From Coprococcus aceti (GTDB lineage: Bacteria > Bacillota > Clostridia > Lachnospirales > Lachnospiraceae), in the NCBI RefSeq assembly GCF_025567285.1, contig NZ_JAOQJT010000010.1, positions 42,810-106,809 of the forward strand: DNA of 64,000 nt, in the 5' to 3' direction. The notes under the pieces were generated by a model. It was not told the origin of the DNA, made no database searches, and worked only from the letters and a program-made list of their open reading frames with translations. A program made the position numbers and the translations under genes. Below are positions 53,093-61,137 of this stretch, in pieces; the stretch's first letter is position 1, and every line of letters starts with the position of its first letter.

Positions 53093-53291
53093 ATAATCAG
53101 TCCTTTCTTTCATTTTTTATCGCCGTTCTATCCGAAGGAAGTTCCAGCAGGTATTCCCTGTTCGGCACTGTGCTGTCCCGATATATCTTAATATGTCAGG
53201 CGCTTGCTTGCTGTCTGGCAAGGTCTTGGCGGTTTATACTGTTCGGACGGTCATTTTGTTTTTATTAAACTTATTTGCTTAATTTAAGCTT

Positions 53292-53320
53292 ATTATACTA
53301 AGCATATTTGTTTGTGTCAA
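53292..53320 (-). promoter_or_regulatory. Consensus promoter of the xis-int-mob operon
   Basis: Minus-strand TTGACA (53315-53320), 17-base spacer, TATAAT (53292-53297): a perfect sigma-A consensus. The palindrome GCTTAAATTAAGC and GCTTAGTATAATAAGC overlap its start and -10, so it is likely repressor-controlled. Confidence 0.82.
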
Positions 53321-53363
53321 GTGGCTTTTTGGAAAATATTAAACTTTTTTGTTTTGTATTATC

Positions 53364-53393
53364 TTGACTTCTCCTAAACATATCTGCTATACT
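53364..53393 (+). promoter_or_regulatory. Promoter of the element's XRE regulator
   Basis: Plus-strand TTGACT (53364-53369), 18-base spacer, TATACT (53388-53393), 34 bases before the ATG. It is divergent from the xis-int promoter. Confidence 0.72.
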
Positions 53394-53426
53394 CATTGTA
53401 AAATACATACAAGGAGTGGACACGTT

Positions 53427-53957
53427 ATGGCGATTGGAGAGAGAATACATTTTTTCCGCATTCTGCGTGGGATGACACAAAAATATCTTGGTACGATTGT
53501 CGGCTTTCCTGAGCGAAGTGCCGATGTACGTTTAGCACAATACGAAACAGGAACAAGAAAACCGAAGGCGGAACTTACTGCTGCACTGGCACAGGCTCTG
53601 GATGTTTCCCCTCATGCCCTCGATGTGCCTGACATTGACAGCTATATCGGACTGATGCACACTTTATTTACCCTTGAAGATTTGTACGGTCTGACTGTCA
53701 GTGAATCAGACGGAGAAATCTGTCTGAAAGTTGATACTTCCAAAGGTAAAGACGCTCACGAACTCCGGAAAATGTTGTATGCCTGGAAAGAGCAGGCTGA
53801 CAAGCTATCTTCTGAAGAGATCAGTAAAGACAAATACGATGAGTGGCGTTACCACTACCCGGAGTTTGATACCACGCAAACATGGGCGAAAGTCCCATCA
53901 CAGGAACTTAGCGATGTATTTGCTGAAGCATTCAAAAATCACTTAAAAGATAACTAA
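53427..53957 (+). CDS. XRE-family regulator of the mobile element
   Basis: A 176-aa protein. The HTH is ERIHFFRILRGMTQKYLGTIVGF, continuing AQYETGTRKPKAELTAALAQAL (about 5-60). The C-terminal part is acidic and helical (KDKYDEWRYHYPEFD). It is divergent from the xis-int operon and probably its repressor. AAGGAG lies 10 bases upstream of the ATG at 53427. It is cotranscribed with the following membrane protein gene. Confidence 0.82.
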   Translation: MAIGERIHFFRILRGMTQKYLGTIVGFPERSADVRLAQYETGTRKPKAELTAALAQALDVSPHALDVPDIDSYIGLMHTLFTLEDLYGLTVSESDGEICLKVDTSKGKDAHELRKMLYAWKEQADKLSSEEISKDKYDEWRYHYPEFDTTQTWAKVPSQELSDVFAEAFKNHLKDN

Positions 53958-53990
53958 TCCTAAAATACCAACTAAAAAAGGAGAACAATT

Positions 53991-54575
53991 ATGACACTTG
54001 CTGAATGGCACTCAACACTGTTTCAATTCATAGGAATTGTGCTCAGTTTCTTAGCATTAGTAGCATCTATAATTGCGGTCATTTTGACTTACAAAAATTT
54101 ATCCGAAATGAAAAAGCAGCTATGCGAGCAACAAAAGCAATATTTCGATCAGAATCGTGGTAATCTTATATTTTATGTTCAAAAAAGTATAACAGGTATA
54201 ACACACGACTTAATTATCAAAAACTTTGGTAACTCTCCTGCAAAACTTCTGTCATTAAAAATCACCCCTGATTTGGATTGGAAGAAAGCTGGTCAATCTA
54301 ATATAGATGATTTTAATATTTCCAAACTAAACAACATTTTTCTTGCCCCGCAACAACATATCGGAACTATTTTTGATTTTTCAAACTTCAATGAAACCGA
54401 GTTAGATGTTGAAATTTGTTACTCTACTTGCGGTCAAACCTTTACAGAACAATACAAAGTAAATTTAAACTATCTCCATAAAGTTTTAAGCCTTGAGCCA
54501 CAAATCAAAGATGAATTATCTGCTCTAACGCAAATAAACAAATCATTAACCTCTCTTTCCGATAAATTTATCTAA
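53991..54575 (+). CDS. Membrane-anchored protein of unknown function (IME cargo)
   Basis: A 194-aa protein. One TM helix lies at about 11-33 (FIGIVLSFLALVASIIAVIL), followed by a coiled segment and a beta-rich domain (LIIKNFGNSPAKLLSLKI), and a helical tail. I do not recognise the family. AAAGGAG precedes the ATG. It lies 33 bases behind the XRE gene, with a terminator after it, at the right end of the element where accessory cargo is common. Confidence 0.6.
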   Translation: MTLAEWHSTLFQFIGIVLSFLALVASIIAVILTYKNLSEMKKQLCEQQKQYFDQNRGNLIFYVQKSITGITHDLIIKNFGNSPAKLLSLKITPDLDWKKAGQSNIDDFNISKLNNIFLAPQQHIGTIFDFSNFNETELDVEICYSTCGQTFTEQYKVNLNYLHKVLSLEPQIKDELSALTQINKSLTSLSDKFI

Positions 54576-54585
54576 AGACGACAAA

Positions 54586-54625
54586 AAGCCCTTAGCTATG
54601 AGTTTTTACCCACAGCTAAGGGCTT
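54586..54625 (+). terminator. Terminator at the right end of the element
   Basis: AAGCCCTTAGCT pairs perfectly with AGCTAAGGGCTT around a 16-base loop, followed by CGTTT. It ends the XRE-membrane protein transcript. Confidence 0.82.
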
Positions 54626-54721
54626 CGTTTATAATATGGATTATTGGTTGCACAACCACCTGTCAATCATTCTCTAACCCTAAAACCACTGGATTACAAG
54701 AATAATGGCTCTCATGCAACC

Positions 54722-54738
54722 GTTATCAAATTGTTATC
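54722..54738. promoter_or_regulatory. Right arm-type repeat (GTTATC pair)
   Basis: GTTATC-N5-GTTATC, matching the left-end copy in 15 of 17 bases, 61 bases inside attR. Confidence 0.5.
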
Positions 54739-54798
54739 AAAAGACTTTTAAAAGTGCTGCAAACCCGCATAAACGCTGGGTTTACTAAGCATTTTTGT

Positions 54799-54810
54799 TT
54801 ATTCAAACTC
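54799..54810. repeat. attR core in the guaA stop region (TTATTCAAACTC)
   Basis: Encodes the last three codons and TAA of guaA on the minus strand. Identical to 44549-44560. Confidence 0.82.
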
Positions 54811-56340
54811 AATCGTTCCAGGTGGCTTACTAGTCAAATCATACATTACCCTGTTCACACCCTTAACCTCATTGATAATCCTGTTCATTACCTTCTGAAG
54901 CACCTCAAATGGTATCTCTGAACAATCTGCTGTCATGAAGTCTGTTGTATTTACAGCACGGAGTGCTACGGCGTAATCGTACGTTCTGAAATCTCCCATA
55001 CAGCCAACTGAACGCATGTTGGTCAGGGCTGCGAAGTACTGACCGAGGCTTCTGTCGAGGCCTGCCTTTGCGATCTCCTCACGGTAGATGGCGTCGGCAT
55101 CCTGAACGATCTTGACCTTCTCGGCTGTGACCTCTCCGATGATTCTTATTCCAAGGCCTGGGCCTGGGAATGGCTGACGGAATACCAGGTACTCTGGGAT
55201 TCCAAGCTCAAGGCCGGCCTTGCGGACCTCGTCCTTGAAGAGAAGACGGAGTGGCTCCACGATCTCCTTGAAATCTACATAGTCAGGAAGTCCGCCTACG
55301 TTGTGGTGGGACTTGATGACCGCTGACTTGTCAAGGCCTGACTCGATGACGTCAGGATATATGGTTCCCTGTACGAGGAAGTCAACGGCACCGATCTTCT
55401 TGGCCTCCTCCTCGAATACACGGATGAATTCCTCGCCTATTATCTTTCTCTTTGCCTCAGGCTCGGTTACTCCGGCAAGCTTGCTGTAGAATCTGTCCTG
55501 CGCATTTACTCTGATGAAGTTCAGGTCATAAGGTCCATCTGGTCCGAATACCGCCTCAACTTCGTCGCCCTCGTTCTTACGGAGAAGGCCGTGGTCTACG
55601 AACACACATGTGAGCTGCTTGCCTATCGCCTTAGACAGGAGAACCGCAGCTACTGATGAGTCAACACCGCCTGACAGGGCGCACAGCACCTTGCCATCGC
55701 CTATCTTGGCACGGAGACTCTCTATTGTATCTTTTACAAATGAATCCATCTTCCAGTCGCCTGCACACTGGCATACATCCATGACAAATGCTCTGAGCAT
55801 CTTCATACCTTCCTCGGTGTGCATAACCTCTGGGTGGAACTGAGTCGCATACAGCTTCTTCTCAGCATTCTCCATGGCTGCCACTGGGCATACAGGAGTG
55901 TAAGCTGTCTTCTTGAAGCCCTCTGGTACCTCTGCAATATAGTCTGTGTGACTCATCCAGCAGATGGTCTTGTCATTCACATCTGCAAACAGCTTGGATG
56001 TCTTGTCAACCTCAACCTCTGTTCTTCCATACTCGCTGACAGGGGCCGTGCTGACCTTGCCGCCCAGCAGATGAGCCATGAGCTGTGAACCGTAACATAT
56101 TCCGAGAATAGGAATACCCAGTTCGAATATCTCCTTGCTGCAGCTAGGTGAATCGTCTTTGTATACGCTGTTTGGTCCGCCTGTAAAGATGATTCCCTTT
56201 GGATTCATCTCCTTGATCTTCTCCAGCGGCAATGTGTACGGATGTACTTCGGCATATACATTACACTCTCTTACACGTCTGGCGATCAGTTGGTTGTACT
56301 GTCCGCCAAAGTCCAATACGATAATCAGTTCCTTATCCAT
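54799..56340 (-). CDS. guaA: GMP synthase (glutamine-hydrolysing)
   Basis: A 513-aa enzyme converting XMP to GMP with glutamine and ATP. The class I amidotransferase domain has ILGICYGSQLMAHLL (Cys about 82) and QFHPEV. The ATP pyrophosphatase domain has LCALSGGVDSSVAAVLL (about 222), and the C-terminal dimerisation domain ends PPGTIEFE. Length is complete: the element inserted so that the last codons and stop are preserved. No purine riboswitch was recognised upstream. AAAGGAG precedes the ATG. Confidence 0.97.
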   Translation of the reverse strand: MDKELIIVLDFGGQYNQLIARRVRECNVYAEVHPYTLPLEKIKEMNPKGIIFTGGPNSVYKDDSPSCSKEIFELGIPILGICYGSQLMAHLLGGKVSTAPVSEYGRTEVEVDKTSKLFADVNDKTICWMSHTDYIAEVPEGFKKTAYTPVCPVAAMENAEKKLYATQFHPEVMHTEEGMKMLRAFVMDVCQCAGDWKMDSFVKDTIESLRAKIGDGKVLCALSGGVDSSVAAVLLSKAIGKQLTCVFVDHGLLRKNEGDEVEAVFGPDGPYDLNFIRVNAQDRFYSKLAGVTEPEAKRKIIGEEFIRVFEEEAKKIGAVDFLVQGTIYPDVIESGLDKSAVIKSHHNVGGLPDYVDFKEIVEPLRLLFKDEVRKAGLELGIPEYLVFRQPFPGPGLGIRIIGEVTAEKVKIVQDADAIYREEIAKAGLDRSLGQYFAALTNMRSVGCMGDFRTYDYAVALRAVNTTDFMTADCSEIPFEVLQKVMNRIINEVKGVNRVMYDLTSKPPGTIEFE

Positions 56341-56394
56341 GTATATCTCCTTTGTTGCCTTTTATTACTTATAACAGATTTCTGAACATTTCCT

Positions 56395-56432
56395 AGTATA
56401 ACACAATATGCAGCACTTTTGTGCTGCATATT
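56395..56432 (-). promoter_or_regulatory. guaA upstream hairpin and extended -10 promoter candidate
   Basis: A perfect 12-bp stem AATATGCAGCAC/GTGCTGCATATT (56405-56432) is followed on the minus strand by TGTTATACT, an extended -10 motif (56395-56400), 55 bases before the guaA ATG. No good -35 is seen. The hairpin could be the end of the CtpA transcript or an operator. The rest of the gap 56433-56600 shows nothing clear. Confidence 0.4.
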
Positions 56433-56600
56433 ATCTAAAAATTATGTTGTTTTAATTATTTATGCATTTTACATATACGATAGCATTCGAACAGATACTT
56501 CACTGACAAATTTATATAACGCAGTAACGTCATCTGCCCTGCCCACTCAGTATTGAAATCTATTATATAACTATATTTATACCAATCTCTATCTTAATCC

Positions 56601-57833
56601 CTACTTCAGCTTCTCCTTCAGAACCTCAATACCCTTCTGGTACTGGCTGTCATTCTTGCCCTGGAAATCCTCATAGGTATAATCATCTGGAAGATCCACT
56701 TCAATATCAGGCGCAACACCCTTCTTGTGGATATCGTTGTCATCGTGTGTGAAATACTTCTGTGTCGTGAGCTTGATCGCTGTGCCATCACCAAGTGGTA
56801 TAACACTCTGCACGATTCCCTTACCGTAGGTATTCTTTCCTACAACAGTTGCAGCCCCGAATTCCTTGAGTGCCGATGTAAGTATCTCTGACGCACTGGC
56901 ACTGTACTCATTTGTCAGGACTACCATAGGCATATCGAGGTATTCATCATCTGTCGATTTATACTCGTCCACAACCTTGCCGGTCTTGTCCTTGATGGAC
57001 ACTATGGTTCCTTCTGGGAGCAGATAGTCGCAAATGTTTACGACCGTGGTGAGCATTCCACCCGGATCACTTCTGACATCGATCATCAGTGCCTGCATGC
57101 CCTCATTCTTGAGCTCCTCAACTGCCTTCTGGAAAAGCTCGTCTGTGTTGTCTATGAACTGCGTGATCCTCACATATCCGATCTTGTCGTCTATCATAAA
57201 TGATGATACCGTGCTGTACTCAACGATCTCCCTGGTGATGGTGACATCGTGGTAAGCCTTATCACGCTCCCTGTATATCTTCAGCGTAACATCAGTTCCA
57301 GCATCGCCTCTTATGAGTGATACGAGGTAGTCAAGATCATCGTCTGTAGTGATCTCGTGATCGTCTATCTGTACAATAATGTCATCAGGCTGTATATCCA
57401 CCTTCTCAGCCGGTGCACCCTCAAGGATATTTACCGCACGGACATATCCCGTATCCTCATCCTTGCTGACCGTAACTCCGATTCCGGCATACTCACCCGA
57501 ATCATCCTCCTGCAGCTTGGCATACTCTTCCTTGGTGTAATACTGTGCATACGGATCGTCAAGGGATTCCATTATACCCTTGTATATGCCCTCCCTGATC
57601 GTATCATCGTCAATATCATTGTAATAATAATTGTCTATGATACTCTCGATCTTCTCTGTCTTGTCAAATACGTCCGCATCCAACAGATTGCCATCATAGG
57701 TTATCTTGGTGGAACTGCCGGTTTTTCCGCTGAGTGTGCCACTGAACACACCTGATGTACCGCAGCCCGTCAGACCGATCACCGTACTTGCCAGCACCGC
57801 TGTCACTACTGTCTTCTTCAACATTTTCCTCAT
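56601..57833 (-). CDS. S41 family carboxy-terminal processing protease (CtpA-like lipoprotein)
   Basis: A 410-aa protease. A lipoprotein signal (VIGLTGC, Cys24) is followed by an N-terminal helical region, a PDZ domain (about 100-190, GIGVTVSKDEDTGYVRA and IQPDDIIVQIDDHEI) and the S41 domain. The catalytic Ser is in YSASASEILTSAL and the Lys in VVGKNTYGKGIVQ. DVRSDPGG replaces the usual DLRxNPGG. It would trim extracytoplasmic proteins. GGAG lies 8 bases upstream of the ATG. It lies 64 bases after the M23 gene, probably in its operon, where it may control the hydrolase. Confidence 0.9.
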   Translation of the reverse strand: MRKMLKKTVVTAVLASTVIGLTGCGTSGVFSGTLSGKTGSSTKITYDGNLLDADVFDKTEKIESIIDNYYYNDIDDDTIREGIYKGIMESLDDPYAQYYTKEEYAKLQEDDSGEYAGIGVTVSKDEDTGYVRAVNILEGAPAEKVDIQPDDIIVQIDDHEITTDDDLDYLVSLIRGDAGTDVTLKIYRERDKAYHDVTITREIVEYSTVSSFMIDDKIGYVRITQFIDNTDELFQKAVEELKNEGMQALMIDVRSDPGGMLTTVVNICDYLLPEGTIVSIKDKTGKVVDEYKSTDDEYLDMPMVVLTNEYSASASEILTSALKEFGAATVVGKNTYGKGIVQSVIPLGDGTAIKLTTQKYFTHDDNDIHKKGVAPDIEVDLPDDYTYEDFQGKNDSQYQKGIEVLKEKLK

Positions 57834-57897
57834 ATCATTATCTCCTAACCTTGTATTGCCATCAAATACCTGAATCTCTCCATATCCCCTGCCCGGT

Positions 57898-59133
57898 CTA
57901 CTGTCCAAGGAAGTCATGCGGATTGACATACGTTCCGTCTATCGACACGCCAAAATGGCAATGCGGACCTGTCGACACACCCGTACTTCCTGCCTTTGCT
58001 ATGACCTGACCTTTCACAACCTTGTCGCCAACATTTACACATAGCTGTGAGTTGTGCATATATACCGTACATATTCCGCCGCCGTGGCTGATCATGACCA
58101 TGTTGCCACCACCGCCATTGTAGCAGGACATCACGACTGTGCCGGCCTCCGCCGCAACAATATCTGTTCCATAATCACAGCCTATATCAAGTCCCTGATG
58201 ATATGTACTTGCTCCCGCTGTAGGAGCATCTCGGTAACCAAATTCATCCGTGATAACACCTCCGGTCGATACCGGCCACATGAATTTGCCCTTATATTTG
58301 GAGGTGTCGTATACCTTTCCATCTTTCGTATACGCACCCGTACCATTTGCATTTGCCTTGCCCATCTCCTGTCTGGATATCTCCGCGATACGTCTCTCGG
58401 CTTCCTCACGGGCCACAGTGAACTTGTTCATCAACGACTTCTGGGCTTCTATATCACCATCATATCTGGTGATCTCTTCCTGCTTCTGATCTATAATGGT
58501 CTGCAGTTCAGCCTCGTTACTCTCCAGATCCGTCTTGACCGACTCCACCTGTCTGAGGTCAGATTCAAGCTGCGCCTCATAATTGGCAATATCTGTCTTG
58601 GTCTTGATCAGCTTTGCAAGCTGCCTCTGATCGTATTCCGATATCTGGTCTATATACTCTGATTTGTTCAGGAGATCGCTGAATGATATGGATGTGAGCA
58701 GGGCATCGACATATTCCGTCTCCCCCTCCTCATACAGATACTGTATTCTCTGCTTCATCGCCTCATACTGCTCATCCTCTGCCTTCTGAGCTTCATCCAG
58801 ACTTTTCTGAGTTGTGTCTATCTCCGTCTGGAGCTCGTCTGTCTGCTCCTGCAGGCTCGTTATCTGAGTCTGGACGGATGTCATCTTGGCATCCAGATCC
58901 GCAACGTCCTGAACGATCTTGTTCTGCTGTTCCTCCAGAGAATCCAGAACGTCCTTGGCATTCTTCTCGTTTTCACTGGCATCATCCTTCTGACGCTCAG
59001 CCTCTTCCTTCGTCATGGCATATGCCATATTTCCCCCGGTCTGAGACGCAGCCATGCCCCCCATGACTACACATCCCGCAACAAGCAATGCCATCCTTCT
59101 GATATTCCCTTTTACATTGACTTTCTTTTTCAT
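57898..59133 (-). CDS. M23 peptidoglycan hydrolase with coiled coil
   Basis: A 411-aa exported protein. After the signal segment (about 10-35) a long coiled coil (about 40-260, IVQDVADLDAKMTSVQTQI) is followed by a LytM/M23 domain. Its Zn ligands lie in YHQGLDIGCDYG and HCHFGV, with HGGGICTVYMHNSQL between. Such coiled-coil M23 proteins (EnvC/PcsB analogues) are activated by FtsEX to split septal wall. The ftsEX genes lie just upstream on the same strand. AAGGAG precedes the ATG. Confidence 0.9.
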   Translation of the reverse strand: MKKKVNVKGNIRRMALLVAGCVVMGGMAASQTGGNMAYAMTKEEAERQKDDASENEKNAKDVLDSLEEQQNKIVQDVADLDAKMTSVQTQITSLQEQTDELQTEIDTTQKSLDEAQKAEDEQYEAMKQRIQYLYEEGETEYVDALLTSISFSDLLNKSEYIDQISEYDQRQLAKLIKTKTDIANYEAQLESDLRQVESVKTDLESNEAELQTIIDQKQEEITRYDGDIEAQKSLMNKFTVAREEAERRIAEISRQEMGKANANGTGAYTKDGKVYDTSKYKGKFMWPVSTGGVITDEFGYRDAPTAGASTYHQGLDIGCDYGTDIVAAEAGTVVMSCYNGGGGNMVMISHGGGICTVYMHNSQLCVNVGDKVVKGQVIAKAGSTGVSTGPHCHFGVSIDGTYVNPHDFLGQ

Positions 59134-59269
59134 AATCTACTACTCCTTGTTATCCCCATCTAACAATTAACTAGTATATCTTATGTCGTCGTGCGTGAGC
59201 GCGATGACCTGCGCACGCATCAGCGTGCTTCATTATATTATATCGCCTGCCGGCTCAATGAGGGCATTC

Positions 59270-59308
59270 GCATTATGACGTCTTGCGCAAGCGCATCCGT
59301 CACAATGC
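59270..59308. repeat. GC-rich inverted repeat after ftsX
   Basis: GCATTATGACG (59270-59280) and CGTCACAATGC (59298-59308) match in 10 of 11 positions, with an inner CTTGCGCAAG. It lies 9 bases after the ftsX stop without a T-run. The gap to the M23 gene also holds TATAAT-like motifs (about 59235), so promoter or operator function is possible. Confidence 0.4.
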
Positions 59309-59316
59309 TCATTATA

Positions 59317-60225
59317 TCATACTCTCAAATGCTTCCTCGTGGTAAGGATACTTCCTACCAGTCCAACACCGATACCAAGCACAAGTCCAACCGGTATCAT
59401 GGTCTTGAACAGGTCATGCTGGCTCACAAATGCAAACAGCGTTGTGACAACCTTAAATCTTCCGGCAACATATGTCAGTATCTTATCATACATGTAGTAC
59501 AGAAGGACCAGAGGTATAGCCGAACCGACCGCACCTATGATCACACCCTCTATGATGAACGGCGCCCGTACAAATACATTTGTCGCACCGATCAGCTTCA
59601 TGATCCCTATCTCTTCCTTTCGCACCGTGATACCTATGGTTATAGTATTGCTTATAAGGAAGATAGATACCAGCATCAGTATCACAACTATTCCTATGGA
59701 TGCATATCCGACAAGGGATGACAGTGTCGTGATGCTGTCCGCAGTCACGTCAGAGCTCTTGACCTTTCTGACTCCTGAAAGCCCCTGGGCAAATGCCACG
59801 AACTCCGGCTGTCTGGCCACATCCTTGAGCGTAACCTCATATGAGGCCGAATTCTTAAGTGGATTGTCCTCGCCAAATGCATTCTTTGCCGCCTGTGGAT
59901 CATCGTAGTTCTGCTCAACAAATTTATTCCATGCGTCATCCGCCGACACGTAATCCATCGTGTTTACATAATCCAGAGTTCTTATCTGTGATCCGATAAG
60001 CTGTATCGTGTCGTCCGACACATCCTCGTCAAAGAACACTGATATTGTAACTGTATTCTCAAGCTCCTGCATACCGGACTGAAAGTTTACAACTACCGCA
60101 TATATGATTCCAAAGAGGAACAGACATGATATGATGGTTCCAAGTGATGCAAGTGAGAACAGAATATTTCTTCTTATATTTGCAAAGCCCTGTCTGAGGA
60201 TATAGAAAAATGTACTAATCTTCAT
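59317..60225 (-). CDS. ftsX: Cell division protein FtsX
   Basis: A 302-aa, 4-TM permease-like protein. TM1 lies at about 22-45, followed by an extracellular domain (about 50-165) that binds the wall hydrolase, then TM2-4 (about 175-285) with TVRKEEIGIMKLIGATN in the cytoplasmic loop. It transmits FtsE ATP hydrolysis to the extracellular hydrolase. The start overlaps the ftsE stop by 11 bases, with GGAGG in the ftsE end as its ribosome site. Confidence 0.95.
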   Translation of the reverse strand: MKISTFFYILRQGFANIRRNILFSLASLGTIISCLFLFGIIYAVVVNFQSGMQELENTVTISVFFDEDVSDDTIQLIGSQIRTLDYVNTMDYVSADDAWNKFVEQNYDDPQAAKNAFGEDNPLKNSASYEVTLKDVARQPEFVAFAQGLSGVRKVKSSDVTADSITTLSSLVGYASIGIVVILMLVSIFLISNTITIGITVRKEEIGIMKLIGATNVFVRAPFIIEGVIIGAVGSAIPLVLLYYMYDKILTYVAGRFKVVTTLFAFVSQHDLFKTMIPVGLVLGIGVGLVGSILTTRKHLRV

Positions 60226-60901
60226 CTATATATCCTCCTTCCTTCTCGTCGCTGATAATTACACCCTTCTTCAGGGTGATAACTCTCTTCTTCATCTCAT
60301 TGACGATATCCTTGTTGTGGGTTACCACGACAACTGTGGTTCCTCTCTTGTTGATATCCTCAAGGAGGTTCATGATATCCAGTGAGTTCTTAGGATCGAG
60401 ATTTCCTGTAGGCTCATCCGCCAGTATGATGTCAGGATTGTTGACCAGTGCTCTCGCCATGGCAACTCTCTGCTGCTCACCACCTGAGAGCTCTTTTGGA
60501 TATGATTTGTACTTGTCTGCAAGTCCAACCAGCGTCAGCATGGCCGGAACACGCCTTCTGATGTATCTCGCCGGAGTCTGGATAACTCTCTGTGCAAATG
60601 CAACATTCTCGTATATAGTCCTGTCCTTCAGAAGCCTGAAGTTCTGGAATACGACTCCAATCCTTCTTCTGACCTTCGGTATATCTTTTCTCTTTATCTT
60701 GCCATAGTCGTATCCGGCAACAGTGATATTGCCCTCCGTAGGATCGAGCTCCTTGAGCAGAAGCCTGAACAGAGTGGTCTTGCCTGATCCACTGCTTCCA
60801 ACGATAAATACGAACTCGCCTTTTTCTATATTGATGTTCACATTCTTGAGCGCCTGATTGCCCCCAGGGTATGTCATACTCACGTTCTCTAACTCTATCA
60901 T
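60215..60901 (-). CDS. ftsE: Cell division ATP-binding protein FtsE
   Basis: A 228-aa ABC ATPase. Walker A is VGSSGSGKTTLFRL (about 35-48). The signature is LSGGEQQRVAMARAL, Walker B ILADEPTGNLDP, and the H-loop VVTHNKD. FtsE with FtsX regulates septal wall hydrolysis. It is coupled to ftsX by overlap. Length is typical. Confidence 0.96.
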   Translation of the reverse strand: MIELENVSMTYPGGNQALKNVNINIEKGEFVFIVGSSGSGKTTLFRLLLKELDPTEGNITVAGYDYGKIKRKDIPKVRRRIGVVFQNFRLLKDRTIYENVAFAQRVIQTPARYIRRRVPAMLTLVGLADKYKSYPKELSGGEQQRVAMARALVNNPDIILADEPTGNLDPKNSLDIMNLLEDINKRGTTVVVVTHNKDIVNEMKKRVITLKKGVIISDEKEGGYIDED

Positions 60902-61059
60902 CTCATGTCTCCTATATTGCCTCTTTACGGCATAAACTGTACATTATCTTACATTTGTCCATAGTCGGATGATTCTGATTCATTTCATCCACGCTTCATT
61001 ATACTACATATTGATTGTTTTGTTGTGTATAGTTTGTGAATTAAAATTAATACACGATG

Positions 61060-61096
61060 CGGCAGTCTTCATATATCCATATGTAAGGCTGCCGCT
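61060..61096 (-). terminator. Hairpin after the CdaR-like gene
   Basis: GCGGCAGCCTT pairs with AAGACTGCCGC around a 15-base loop, 42 bases past the stop; the following T-run is interrupted (ATTAATTTTAATT). Probable terminator. Confidence 0.65.
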
Positions 61097-61137
61097 TCTA
61101 TGCAATCTATATTCCAGATAACTGTCCACCGGACATT

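Larger units (their letters stand above)
44549..54810. mobile_element. Integrative mobilizable element in the 3' end of guaA
   Basis: The 10.25-kb segment is bounded by direct repeats TTATTCAAACTC (44549-44560 and 54799-54810). The right copy is the last codons and stop of guaA (minus strand). It encodes a tyrosine integrase, an excisionase-like HTH protein, MobC, a MobA-type relaxase, a RepA-like ATPase, DUF5348 and TnpV. It lacks a type IV secretion system, so it should be mobilised by another element. Cargo includes an XRE-controlled ABC transporter. guaA is an established integration site for islands with this integrase class. Confidence 0.88.

Noticed and set aside
56341..56600. Purine or guanine riboswitch upstream of guaA
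   Set aside because: The conserved purine-aptamer core was looked for and not found; only a simple 12-bp hairpin is present.
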